A stretch of 64,000 nt of DNA from the NCBI RefSeq assembly GCF_014138045.1, contig NZ_JACGXA010000001.1, forward strand, positions 431,501 through 495,500. The letters run 5' to 3'. Made by a program: the position numbers and the translations under genes. Position 1 is the stretch's first letter. Every line of letters begins with the position of its first letter. The notes beneath the pieces are model-generated. The model ran no database searches. It was not told the DNA's origin and worked only from the letters and a program-made list of their open reading frames with translations. Shown one piece after another: positions 23,557 to 31,664 of this stretch. Source of the stretch: Nocardioides ginsengisegetis. GTDB lineage: Bacteria; Actinomycetota; Actinomycetes; Propionibacteriales; Nocardioidaceae.

Positions 23557-24276
23557 TCAGCTGACGTCGTAGTTCACGAACGCCTTGCACGTCGCAGGCT
23601 TGGCCGAGACAGTCGGGTCCGCGTCGATCCGGATGGTCTTGCCAGCCGGCGCCAGCTCGGGGTAGGTCGATGTGCCGCCGATGATCTTCTGGCTCGCGTC
23701 ATAGCAGACCACGCCGACGCGCAGGTTCCGAAGATCGGTGTCCGTCTCGTTCGTGAACGCGAACGACGCCGTGTAACCGCCGTACTCACCCTTCTTGACC
23801 TCGGTCGCGTCCAGCACGGGGAGCGGGGCCTTCGGCTCCTGCGACATTCCGTAGTCGCTCAAGGACACCGACGGTTCGATGCTGGCGATCTTCTGCTTGG
23901 GGTTGATGTCGTACGGCGTGACCGGGAGCGCGAGCTCCTGCCCGACCCAGTTGAAACTCTCGATCTGCTCCTCCGTCTGGAGGATCTGGCCCTTCGCGTC
24001 AAGGAAGTTGACCGACACGGTGACTGATTCACCAAGTGCTGCTTCGCTGTCGGTCGTCACGATGACCATCGCCTCGGCGGTGATGTCCGACTGGCCGAAA
24101 CCGGAGTCCAGGATCTCCACCGCCGGCGACGAGTCGTCTTCTTCACCCGACGACGCGTTCTGCTCGCCGCCGTCGCTACCAGCAGGAGACTGCGAGGTGG
24201 GCTCGTCGTTACTGCTGGCGCACGCACCGAACAGCGAGACGACAACGACAAGGCAAGCGAGAAGGCGGAGGCGCAT
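23557..24276 (-). CDS. Predicted lipoprotein with FxLYD-like domain
   Basis: The 239-residue protein has a signal peptide with lipobox LFGAC (Cys19), a Ser/Glu/Asp-rich linker (20-52), and a beta-rich C-terminal domain (about 145-239) with FTNETDTDLRNLRVGVVCYD, similar to FxLYD domains. It would be anchored on the outer face of the membrane. No function is known. It sits alone in the accessory stretch. Confidence 0.75.
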   Translation of the reverse strand: MRLRLLACLVVVVSLFGACASSNDEPTSQSPAGSDGGEQNASSGEEDDSSPAVEILDSGFGQSDITAEAMVIVTTDSEAALGESVTVSVNFLDAKGQILQTEEQIESFNWVGQELALPVTPYDINPKQKIASIEPSVSLSDYGMSQEPKAPLPVLDATEVKKGEYGGYTASFAFTNETDTDLRNLRVGVVCYDASQKIIGGTSTYPELAPAGKTIRIDADPTVSAKPATCKAFVNYDVS

Positions 24277-24623
24277 GGGCGCAGGCTAACGTGCGCCACT
24301 GACACTGCGATCGCGATTGAAGAAGCCAGGCGGCGCCGCAACGGTGCGCATGTGACGCCAAGGCCCGCAGCGCACTCGTCGATGCTCGACTCCTTACGCC
24401 GACCGATCGGACCGAGGGTCTGCTGCACGAATCGGGACCCGCTGAACTGCCCCATTCCGCCGCACCGGTAGACGAAGCATTCCGCCGCCATTCGGCGTAA
24501 TTGAGCAGCACCACTCTGCTGACGAGCGGACGTTTCGTGACCTGACGCGGCGGGCCTAGACAGCGATACACACATTCATCGTTCGTCGGACAGTCGCCTC
24601 GGCCTCGCCCTACCTTCGACCGC
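24277..24623. other. 347-nt gap
   Basis: I see no convincing gene or RNA here. A TACCTT box lies about 7 nt before the next ATG and is a candidate leaderless promoter. Base composition is less GC-rich than in the neighbouring housekeeping regions. Confidence 0.5.
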
Positions 24624-25013
24624 ATGACGCATCTGAAGGACTTCCCTGGCACCCTCGTCACCGTCTTTACGCTCGGCATTGCCCGCGCCAAGTGGATTGC
24701 GGAGACGAACCGGCTGCTCGGTGCTGGTGGCGCTGGGTTCATGTTTGCCTGGTTCTTCTCTCCGTTCGCCAACTACGGCGTGGTGGACCGCATGAACAAC
24801 GCCCTCGCCGCCGCTGGGTCTGGCCACCGCGAGTCGCCCATCCTCTGCTTCCTGCTCAACGGCTGGCCCTTCATCGGTGCGAAGAAGCGGATGAAGCGCG
24901 GCACCCAGGCCCTCAACAACGCTTGGGCTGTGCGCCAGCAGGCCGCCGGGGTGGTCAACCAGACGTCGGCCTTCGTGCCGTCGACCCCAGAGACCCCGCC
25001 CGCGACCGTCTGA
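24624..25013 (+). CDS. Small predicted membrane protein, unknown function
   Basis: This 129-residue protein has one or two hydrophobic segments (about 30-47 LLGAGGAGFMFAWFFSPF, and 72-86 ILCFLLNGWPFIGA), a basic patch KKRMKR, and a polar Thr/Pro-rich tail. I do not recognise the family. A TACCTT -10-like box 7 nt upstream supports the start. Confidence 0.6.
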   Translation: MTHLKDFPGTLVTVFTLGIARAKWIAETNRLLGAGGAGFMFAWFFSPFANYGVVDRMNNALAAAGSGHRESPILCFLLNGWPFIGAKKRMKRGTQALNNAWAVRQQAAGVVNQTSAFVPSTPETPPATV

Positions 25014-25091
25014 TCAATCAGCGCCTTCGCCGCGCAACGGACGTGGGCGAGCCGGGTCTCCTCGACTCGGATACCCCGATAGCGTCCGGGG

Positions 25092-26810
25092 ATGCCCAGT
25101 CGCGCAGCCAGTGCTCGTCGACGCAGCGCGTCAGCGCGCCGGAGCGGGACGCGACAGCGGCCGCTGCCGTACGCGGGGCCGGGCGAGCGGCTGTGGGTGC
25201 TCGACGTCCCCTACGGGACGCAGGTCGACGGCGCCACATGGCACCCTGCCGTCAAGACCCACCTCTACGTCGGGCGCGTCCTGCCCGCGCACCTCGCGCC
25301 CTACGCTCCAGGGCCCTACACGCTCGGTCGGTTCATCGAGAACACCCTCAATCCCGACGATCCGACGCCCAGCCCCGAGCCGACCGACGCGCTCGAGCCC
25401 CGGAGGATCCAGTTCGAAGCGGCCGATGCGATCGCGGCGCGCGCCGCGGCGGGTGGACGGCAGTTCCTGCTCGCCGACGAGCCCGGCGTGGGCAAGACGA
25501 TCGCCGCGGTCCTCGGGGCGACGGCGGTGGGTGACCTCCGCGCTGCGCGACGGGTGCTCGTCGTGGCCGACCGGCCCGCCGCGATCACGATCGGCCACTG
25601 GTGCCGCACCATCACGGCCCTGGGGGATGGCGGCCTGGAGTGGGTCGTGATCACGTGGGACCGGCTGGAGAAGGTCAAGGACCACGCGTGGGACGTGATC
25701 ATCGCGGACGAGGCTCATGCCCTGCGTCGTACGACGACGAAGCGGTGGAAGCTCTGGGCGCGGATCTCGGGACACGGGCGGCCGCACGACAAGGCGCCGT
25801 TCGTCATCGCGACCACCGCGACGCCCGGGCACACGCCGCTTGAGCTGCCGTACCTTGCTCCGGCCTATGCGCAGGTGCTGGGCGAGTCGATGAAGGAGTG
25901 GACCTCGGCGACGCAGCCCGGGCAGGCGTTCGCCAGCGCGCTCGAGCGCCACGGCGTCGGGGTGGAGCAGGGACGGTACGGCGCGACGTGGACCACCGAT
26001 CCGGCACGGCGCGCCGCGGACCTCAAGCTCGTGCGCGGCTGGCTCGACGAGGAGCGGCCCCCGGCGATGCTGCACCGGGCCGCGCCGTGGGGGCCGGTGC
26101 CGATCTCCGGCATGCCCGTGGCGCTCACGCCGGCTGAGCGCACGGCGTACGAGGCCGAATGGGGAGAGTTCTGTCGCGAGATGGACATCGCCCGGCGCGG
26201 CCGCAACGTGGCGAAGGGGCGGGCCGCGCTGCTGCGCTTCCGGCAGAAGGCCGGGCTGATCCGCGTCGACTCGACGGTCGCCTGGATCGCCCAGCAGGTC
26301 GAGGCCGAGCGACAGGTGGCGTGCTCGGTCGAGTTCGTCACGACCGCCGCCGACCCGATCGCCGACCGGCTGCGCGACTCCGGCATCGACGTCGCCACGA
26401 TCTACGGCCGCGACCGTTTCGACCCGGAGGCCGAGCGGCTCCGATTCCAGACCGGGCAGGCGAAGGTCTGCGTCTTCACCACCGTCGCCTCGATCAGCCT
26501 GCACGCCGGCGAGACCCTCGCCGACGGCCGCCGGGCGAGCACGGAGCCGCGGGTCGGTGTCTTTCACCAGGCCCGCTTCTCGGGCATCGCCGGACGGCAG
26601 GTGACCGGCCGCACCCACCGCGACCACCAGGTCTCGCCGTGGCACATCGCGTACGCCGAGGGCACCGTCGAGGAGCAGGTCGGCAAGGTGATGGTGGAGC
26701 GGATCGCCGCGGCATCCGACACCGTGGGCGGCGACACCACCGGTCTCGTCGACCTGGCCCAGCTCCTCGGAGCCGACTGGCTCCCCGCCACTAGCCTGAC
26801 CGAGGGCTGA
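25092..26810 (+). CDS. SNF2-type DNA helicase/ATPase, phage-like
   Basis: The 572-residue superfamily 2 ATPase has Walker A ADEPGVGKT (K135), Walker B with DEAH at 206-209, motif III TATPG, and motif VI GRQVTGRTHRDHQ. The N-terminal 100 residues (basic start, then VLDVPYGTQVDGATW and HLYVGRVLP) precede the helicase core. The closest match in general layout is the stand-alone helicases of actinophages and mobile elements. No methylase, nuclease or integrase partner lies beside it. Function in replication or defence is not assignable. Confidence 0.78.
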   Translation: MPSRAASARRRSASARRSGTRQRPLPYAGPGERLWVLDVPYGTQVDGATWHPAVKTHLYVGRVLPAHLAPYAPGPYTLGRFIENTLNPDDPTPSPEPTDALEPRRIQFEAADAIAARAAAGGRQFLLADEPGVGKTIAAVLGATAVGDLRAARRVLVVADRPAAITIGHWCRTITALGDGGLEWVVITWDRLEKVKDHAWDVIIADEAHALRRTTTKRWKLWARISGHGRPHDKAPFVIATTATPGHTPLELPYLAPAYAQVLGESMKEWTSATQPGQAFASALERHGVGVEQGRYGATWTTDPARRAADLKLVRGWLDEERPPAMLHRAAPWGPVPISGMPVALTPAERTAYEAEWGEFCREMDIARRGRNVAKGRAALLRFRQKAGLIRVDSTVAWIAQQVEAERQVACSVEFVTTAADPIADRLRDSGIDVATIYGRDRFDPEAERLRFQTGQAKVCVFTTVASISLHAGETLADGRRASTEPRVGVFHQARFSGIAGRQVTGRTHRDHQVSPWHIAYAEGTVEEQVGKVMVERIAAASDTVGGDTTGLVDLAQLLGADWLPATSLTEG

Positions 26811-26927
26811 CTGGGCCGGGCTCGACTGACGAAGCCCTCACCAGCAGTGTGGAGACCTCACGCAGTTGGCGGGCGAGCTGCGCACCCGCTGCACGGATGA
26901 GTACATGAAGACAGGTGCACTCAGTTC

Positions 26928-26946
26928 GGATACGTTCTTCGTATCC
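26928..26946. promoter_or_regulatory. Small inverted repeat ahead of the bPH gene
   Basis: GGATACG and CGTATCC flank a TTCTT loop, 23 nt ahead of the start. It may be an operator or a terminator of the helicase transcript. Confidence 0.4.
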
Positions 26947-26969
26947 CATTCTCGGGCACGAGGAGTTGT

Positions 26970-27350
26970 TTGCACGTGGACACGAGTGTCAGCACGATCA
27001 CGGCTTGGACGCTGGTCGAAGAGATTCCAGTCCCCGGTGACGTCAACGACTTGCTCGTCGAGGGCGAAAAGGCGGTGGCGGCCTTCAAGACATTTCGTGA
27101 CAGCGCCGTCTTTACGACCAAGCGCCTCATCGTCCGCGACGCACAAGGTATGACGGGCAAGAAGGTGGAGATCTATTCGCTGCCCTACAGCGCGATCAAC
27201 ATGTGGTCCTCAGAGAACGCCGGCGGCATGCTGGATCGCGATGCCGAGCTCGAGCTGTGGACTCGGGCCGGGCACATCAAGGTCAAGCTTCACAAGAAGC
27301 TCGACATCCGGCGCCTCGACAAGCTCATCGCGTGGGCCGTGTTGCAGTAG
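26970..27350 (+). CDS. Bacterial PH domain protein (bPH_1)
   Basis: The 126-residue protein is a single bacterial pleckstrin-homology domain: EKAVAAFKTFRDSAVFTTKR, then DAQGMTGKKVEIYSLPYSAI and NAGGMLDRDAELELW. An AGGAG lies at 26961-26965; it serves a TTG at 26970 or, at better spacing, a GTG at 26976. Family members are cytoplasmic and of unknown role. Confidence 0.78.
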   Translation: MHVDTSVSTITAWTLVEEIPVPGDVNDLLVEGEKAVAAFKTFRDSAVFTTKRLIVRDAQGMTGKKVEIYSLPYSAINMWSSENAGGMLDRDAELELWTRAGHIKVKLHKKLDIRRLDKLIAWAVLQ

Positions 27351-27375
27351 CGCTTGCTGCTCAAGGAACAAGCTG

Positions 27376-27777
27376 ATGGAGGCCGAGAGCCCGGATCCCC
27401 AGTCATGGGTGGAGGTCGGACGCGCGTCGTACGTCTCGTTCACGAGCTTTCGCAAGGACGGCACGCCGGTCTCGACACCGGTGTGGATCGCTCCCGATGG
27501 CGACGACCTCTACTTCATCTCCGACGCGACGGCATTCAAGGTCAAGCGCATCCGCAACAACCCAGCGGTCAGCCTTCAGCCGTGCGACGTGCGCGGCCGT
27601 GTGAAGGACGGCGCCCCGCTGGTCGCCGGCCTGGCGGAGGTGCTCGAGCACGCCGACACTCCCCGCGTGCGCCGAATCGTCAACCGGAAGTATCGGGTCA
27701 TGGGCACGATCGGCGGTCTGTTCAGCCGGCTCCGGGGATCCGAGGCATCGATCGGGATCCGTATCCGGAAGCCCTAG
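27376..27777 (+). CDS. PPOX-class, probably F420-dependent oxidoreductase
   Basis: The 133-residue split-barrel flavin/deazaflavin reductase has SYVSFTSFRKDGTPVSTPVWIA, then KVKRIRNNPAVSLQPCDVRG, and RIVNRKYRVMG near the end, the pattern of F420-dependent FDOR-B proteins. The organism encodes FO synthase (58.8-61.3 kb), so F420 should be present. The ATG at 27376 is chosen over an earlier frame that runs through the bPH gene. Confidence 0.82.
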   Translation: MEAESPDPQSWVEVGRASYVSFTSFRKDGTPVSTPVWIAPDGDDLYFISDATAFKVKRIRNNPAVSLQPCDVRGRVKDGAPLVAGLAEVLEHADTPRVRRIVNRKYRVMGTIGGLFSRLRGSEASIGIRIRKP

Positions 27778-27804
27778 GTGGGGCCAGGTGATTGGGTGAA
27801 CCTC

Positions 27805-27870
27805 GCTGGCTTCGCCAGCGTTGAGGCGATGGACAAGCCAGATCTGGGCGGCCGCCACGGCAGCCCGAAC
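27805..27870 (+). pseudogene. Truncated duplicate of the 5' end of the small membrane gene at 29237
   Basis: The segment around ATGGACAAGCCAGATCTG copies the promoter and first 14 codons of the 29237 gene (only 4 differences from 27828 to 27870, weaker match upstream). The -10 box is CAGCGT rather than TAGCGT, and the frame is lost after the copied part. It is a relic of a local duplication. Confidence 0.65.
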
Positions 27871-27914
27871 CACGTCAGCCTTGGCGCAGAGCTGCACCCC
27901 GCTACGGTCGCCTC

Positions 27915-28742
27915 ATGGAGGCCATCCCGCTGACCGCGCTGCTCCCCGAGGGCTTCGAGCCGAAGCAGCACAAGGTGCACTTCGCCGTCTGGAACCAGGT
28001 CAAGCACCCGATCGACGTCCTGGCGAGCAACCAGGAGGAGTGGCAGGGGTGGAACTCCTGGCGGAGTGTGAAGGACGACTTCAATCGCGAGTTCATCTTC
28101 TCGGTGGCCCAGGACAAGCATGACGCGACGCTGTGGCTCTTCGGTGGGATCTGGGAGGTGCTGGAGCGCAGGCCCACGCCGCACGCTCGCGCGTACACCG
28201 TGGCGCTGCGTGAGGACCTGATGGGCCCGTTCGTCCGCCGCCTGTGGATCCGCCACAAGAGGTCCGGTCGGAACATTCGCCGGACGATGGAGTCCGTGCT
28301 GCCCACCATGACAGTGGCGTCGATCCTCGAGGAGCCGTTCGCCGGTGACCCGTTCCCGGGGCACGATCGGATCAACCACAGCCTCGCCGATCTCCAGGCT
28401 GTGGTGAGTCAGGCCCGGGCCGACTGGCGGATCGCGTTGGAGAGCATGAAGGGCGTCTACGTCATCCACGACAGGGAGACCGGGCAGCGGTACGTCGGCT
28501 CGGCGTACGGCGACACCGGCATCTGGCAACGGTGGGCGACGTACGCCTCCACGCTGCACGGCGGGAACGTCGGGCTGAAGGCACTGCTCGAGGAGAAGGG
28601 CGATGAGTACTACCGGACCAACATGCGGTTCGCACTCCTGGAGTACTGGTCGATGCGCACCGACGACGACCACGTCCTCGAGCGCGAGTCGTACTGGAAG
28701 GACGTGCTCCATGCGCGATCGCTGGGACACAACAAGAACTGA
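27915..28742 (+). CDS. GIY-YIG nuclease-family protein
   Basis: The 275-residue protein has an N-terminal unassigned domain (1-170, with VHFAVWNQVKHPIDVL) and a C-terminal GIY-YIG domain (about 178-270): GVYVIHDRETGQRYVGSAYG, then a Trp/Arg-containing helix (GIWQRWATYA) and LERESYWKDVLHAR with the late Glu. TACGGT ends 6 nt before the ATG (leaderless). Related to stand-alone nuclease proteins of mobile DNA; target unknown. Confidence 0.75.
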   Translation: MEAIPLTALLPEGFEPKQHKVHFAVWNQVKHPIDVLASNQEEWQGWNSWRSVKDDFNREFIFSVAQDKHDATLWLFGGIWEVLERRPTPHARAYTVALREDLMGPFVRRLWIRHKRSGRNIRRTMESVLPTMTVASILEEPFAGDPFPGHDRINHSLADLQAVVSQARADWRIALESMKGVYVIHDRETGQRYVGSAYGDTGIWQRWATYASTLHGGNVGLKALLEEKGDEYYRTNMRFALLEYWSMRTDDDHVLERESYWKDVLHARSLGHNKN

Positions 28743-28950
28743 CTGACTGCCCACGACGGGCCGATCGTGCGACCCGCGTCGGTCCGCCGCGGCCCTCAGG
28801 CGGACACGGAGTGCTGGATCCGCAGCTCCCTCCGTCCGACCACCTCAAGTGTCCTGCGCCGAACGCCCCGAAACCAGGTCCGGGCGATCTCCCGATGGCG
28901 AGCTCGTTGGGTCGAGCGTTCCTGACGACCAGAGTGGCAAGGTGGAGGCG

Positions 28951-29184
28951 ATGAGACGACGCCAACGCATCACGGCCGCCGGGGTGCGCCGACCGCAGAG
29001 CGAGCGGCTGCGCCGCCGCCGACGGTGGTACTTCACCCTGATGGGCACCTGCCTGGTGCTGATCGTGCTCGCGTGGAACCTGGTCCGGCTGTGGTCGACC
29101 ACGGCAGCCGTGGCCATGTCGGTCGTCGCTGCCGTGCTCCCACCGATCGCCGTGATCGTCGCCAACTGGGGCGAGGACCGCTGA
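28951..29184 (+). CDS. DUF3099-type small membrane protein
   Basis: This 77-residue protein fits DUF3099: an ITAAGV start, RLRRRRRWYFTLMGTCLVL, and a C-terminal VLPPIAVIVANWG. It has two membrane segments (about 28-47 and 53-71). GGTGGAGG precedes the ATG. Function unknown; widespread in Actinobacteria. Confidence 0.8.
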   Translation: MRRRQRITAAGVRRPQSERLRRRRRWYFTLMGTCLVLIVLAWNLVRLWSTTAAVAMSVVAAVLPPIAVIVANWGEDR

Positions 29185-29236
29185 CGACGAGCGGTCGACG
29201 GCGCTTGACCTGGCTGACTGGGCTAGCGTTGCCGCG

Positions 29237-29440
29237 ATGAACAAGCCAGATCTGGGCGACCGCTACGGCAGCTCGAACGTCGCGATCAAGATCCTGTGGT
29301 CACTGGTCGCGCTGGCGATGATCGTCCTCGGAGCGATCTGGACCTTCGCGGGCACGGGCGCCGCCCACTCGTTCGGTCCGATCGTCGCCGGTCTCGGTGT
29401 GGCGTTGGCCTATGTCGCACTGATCCAGAAGCGACACTGA
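29237..29440 (+). CDS. Small two-helix membrane protein, unknown
   Basis: The 67-residue protein has a polar N-terminus (MNKPDLGDRYGSS) and two membrane helices (about 18-38 and 44-62). TAGCGT ends 7 nt before the ATG. A broken copy of its 5' end lies at 27805-27870. Confidence 0.65.
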   Translation: MNKPDLGDRYGSSNVAIKILWSLVALAMIVLGAIWTFAGTGAAHSFGPIVAGLGVALAYVALIQKRH

Positions 29441-29515
29441 TCCGGGCCGCCGCTCGGCGGGTCCTGCGGGTGGGGCATACTTCGGACGCGTCAGCGTCGT
29501 CAGAGGCTGGCCCAC

Positions 29516-29589
29516 GCGGACGTGGTGTAGTTGCAGCACGCTTCCCTTCCAGGGAAGGGGTCGAGGTTCAAATCCTCGCGTCCGCTCCA
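29516..29589 (+). tRNA. tRNA-Gly (anticodon UCC)
   Basis: A full cloverleaf can be drawn: acceptor GCGGACG/CGTCCGC, D stem GTGT/GCAC, anticodon stem CTTCC/GGAAG with loop CTTCCAG (anticodon TCC), T arm CGAGG-TTCAAAT-CCTCG, discriminator T and encoded CCA. It lies at the right end of the accessory stretch. Confidence 0.96.
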
Positions 29590-29612
29590 CTTCTTGCAGA
29601 GCCTCGCAGCGC

Positions 29613-30728
29613 CTACGTCGTCAGGCGGAGCTGCAGCTCCCTCCCTAGGATCGCTCCCAGCCGGTCGGCCTCCCGCTCGACGGCCTCGCGGGGGAGTGCT
29701 CGTTCGTCGAGCCAGGTGACCGTGAGGTCGTCGCCGGTCCGTGCCCACGTCCCGCACACGACGCCCCCGACGACGACCGGGTTGGCCTTGCGGGTCATCA
29801 GGTCCCGTCGTGACGGCGGGGTGACGTGCACGTCCTTGGTGCCCGGGCCCATCAGCCACTGGTCGTGGCCGGGGAGGAAGCGCACGGCCTCCGAGGGAGT
29901 CGCGGCCAGCAGGCTGTCGACGTCCTCGCGCGCGACGTACGCCGTCGTGCCCTCGACGTCGACCGCGACCAGCCGGTCGCCGAGCCCGGCGAACCAGGTC
30001 GTGAGGCGCTTGCGTCCCGCGCTCAGCCCCTCGCCCAGCCAGTGGTGGAGGTTGTCGGTCGTCGCCGGACCGTAGGTCCGGAAGTACGCCAGCACGGCCC
30101 GCGGACCCGCGTCGTCGAGCTCGGGGACGCCCTGCCAGCGCGGGTTGGCGTCGAGGCGCTGGAGCGTGCGCTGCCCGTCGCGGCGGGGGCCCAGGCTCAC
30201 GTCCCCCTGCCAGCACAGCGGCTTGACCAGGGTGCCCGCGCCCTCCTCGAACACCGGCGCCAGGTGCGCGTACGCCGGGTTCGTCGCCAGCACCTGGCCG
30301 AGCTCGGGGACGGTCAGCGGCCCGTCGTCCAGCGCCGCGCGCACGGCGGCGCGGAAGTCGGGCCAGTCGGCGGGGCCGAGGCGGTAGTACTCCACCCAGC
30401 TCCGCAGCTCCCACTGCCGGCCGGCCGACCGCAGGGCGAGGTAGAGGCCGCCGTCCTCGGGGGAGAGGTAGTGCATCGACCCGCGGAACGAGAAGGCCTG
30501 GATCACCTCCCCACTGACGAGGGCCGCCGCCAACTCGCCCGGCTCCGACTCCTTCTGGCGGGTGCGGACCGCCAGCTCGGCCAGCGCGTCGTCCATCGAG
30601 AGCACCGCACCGAGACGACGTACGACGTCGGCGACGGACCCGTCGCCGACGGGATCCAGCAGGTGCCGCTCCAGCCGCCAGGCCAGCGCCTGCGCCCACG
30701 TGATCGAGGCCTGTGTCGATGCGCTCAT
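29613..30728 (-). CDS. Winged-helix DNA-binding domain protein (HTH_42/AlkZ-like)
   Basis: The 371-residue protein belongs to the HTH_42 family that includes DNA glycosylase AlkZ. It shows tandem winged-helix segments and the C-terminal FLPGHDQWLMG loop; the region corresponding to the AlkZ catalytic Gln pair reads HDQWL. Inference: base-excision glycosylase or a DNA-binding relative. The ATG at 30728 is used; earlier in-frame residues overlap the divergent VOC gene. Confidence 0.78.
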   Translation of the reverse strand: MSASTQASITWAQALAWRLERHLLDPVGDGSVADVVRRLGAVLSMDDALAELAVRTRQKESEPGELAAALVSGEVIQAFSFRGSMHYLSPEDGGLYLALRSAGRQWELRSWVEYYRLGPADWPDFRAAVRAALDDGPLTVPELGQVLATNPAYAHLAPVFEEGAGTLVKPLCWQGDVSLGPRRDGQRTLQRLDANPRWQGVPELDDAGPRAVLAYFRTYGPATTDNLHHWLGEGLSAGRKRLTTWFAGLGDRLVAVDVEGTTAYVAREDVDSLLAATPSEAVRFLPGHDQWLMGPGTKDVHVTPPSRRDLMTRKANPVVVGGVVCGTWARTGDDLTVTWLDERALPREAVEREADRLGAILGRELQLRLTT

Positions 30729-30758
30729 CTGCGCAGCCTCGCACCGAGGATGGGGCCC

Positions 30759-31199
30759 ATGGGAGTCATCAAGCGCTTCGACCACGTCGGCATCACCGTC
30801 GCCGACCTCGACCTGGTGACGGAGTTCTTCGTCGGGCTGGGGCTCGAGGTCACCGGGAGGATGTTCGTCGAGGGCGAGTTCCTCGACACGGTGTGCGGCA
30901 TCCCGGATTCACGGACCGAGATCGTCGGGCTGCAGGCGCCCGGCGGCGGGACCTGGATCGAGCTCGCCACCTTCGTCCGTCCCGACCACCAGCCCGGCTC
31001 GCCCGACGCCATGGCCACCGAGCTGGGCATCCGCAACGTCTCGTTCGAGGTCGACGACCTCCCCGCGACCGTCGAGAAACTGGCCGCCGACGGCTACGGC
31101 CTGGTCGGCGGCATCGGTGAGTACGAGAACACCTGGCGGATGGCCTACGTCCGCGGCCCCGAGGGCATCATCGTGTCGCTGGCCGAGCGCATCGGCTGA
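30759..31199 (+). CDS. VOC (glyoxalase/bleomycin resistance) family protein
   Basis: The 146-residue protein has two beta-alpha-beta-beta-beta modules: KRFDHVGITVADLDLVTEFF (metal His in DHVG) and GIRNVSFEVDDLPATVEKLA, then YVRGPEGIIVSLAE with the late Glu. A GAGGA site lies 8 nt before the ATG at 30759; an ATG 9 nt earlier is possible. Enzyme or resistance role unknown. Confidence 0.82.
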   Translation: MGVIKRFDHVGITVADLDLVTEFFVGLGLEVTGRMFVEGEFLDTVCGIPDSRTEIVGLQAPGGGTWIELATFVRPDHQPGSPDAMATELGIRNVSFEVDDLPATVEKLAADGYGLVGGIGEYENTWRMAYVRGPEGIIVSLAERIG

Positions 31200-31208
31200 G
31201 GTGCCGTC

Positions 31209-31253
31209 ATCGTGGAGTCTGCGGCGCACCCGGTACGCCGCAGACTCCACGAT
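31209..31253. repeat. Perfect 18-bp inverted repeat with 9-nt loop
   Basis: The arms run ATCGTGGAGTCTGCGGCG and its exact complement. It stands alone after the VOC gene. There is no T-run, so it may be a terminator stem, a mobile palindromic repeat, or a regulator site. Confidence 0.7.
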
Positions 31254-31463
31254 CCTGCCGATCGGGCCGGGCCGCCGGGCCTCAGACGGCCGGGAAGGAC
31301 GCGCGCATCTGCTTCTCGTCCGGCTGGGTCCCGTCATCCATCCCGCGAACCTAGTCACGGATCGTGGCGGTGTTCGCGGTTCCGGGACCAAAGCATCTGG
31401 TCACCAGCGACGCCGCCCCGCAACCTGAAGGGGTAGGAACGAAGTCCTCCGGAGGTGTTCGCC

Positions 31464-31631
31464 GTGAACGAGACACTGACATTAATCGCCGTCGTCCTGA
31501 TGCTCGCGGGCGCCTTCCTGCTCATCGCCGACGTCGGTGCGCCCGGTTTCTGGATCGCCACGATCACGGTGGGGATCGCCCTGGTCGCGATCGTGGCCTT
31601 CCGCAACCGCCAGCGGGGCCATCACGCCTGA
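31464..31631 (+). CDS. Small two-helix membrane protein
   Basis: This 55-residue reading frame starts at GTG with GGAGGTG 6-12 nt upstream. The product begins MNETLTLIAVVLMLAG and has two membrane helices with an IADVGAPGFW turn, a little like the short NfeD membrane segment, and a basic end RNRQRGHH. The Shine-Dalgarno site and composition support it. Confidence 0.65.
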   Translation: MNETLTLIAVVLMLAGAFLLIADVGAPGFWIATITVGIALVAIVAFRNRQRGHHA

Positions 31632-31664
31632 GGCGCCGCCTGCCCTGTGGGTAACGTCAACGCC

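Noticed and set aside
24277..24623. Short open frames in the gap between the lipoprotein and the small membrane gene
   Set aside because: They lack ribosome sites and have codon use unlike neighbouring genes.
29516..29589. tRNA-Gly as a proven integration site for the accessory stretch
   Set aside because: No integrase and no second copy of the tRNA 3' end were seen in the window, so only a weak hint remains.
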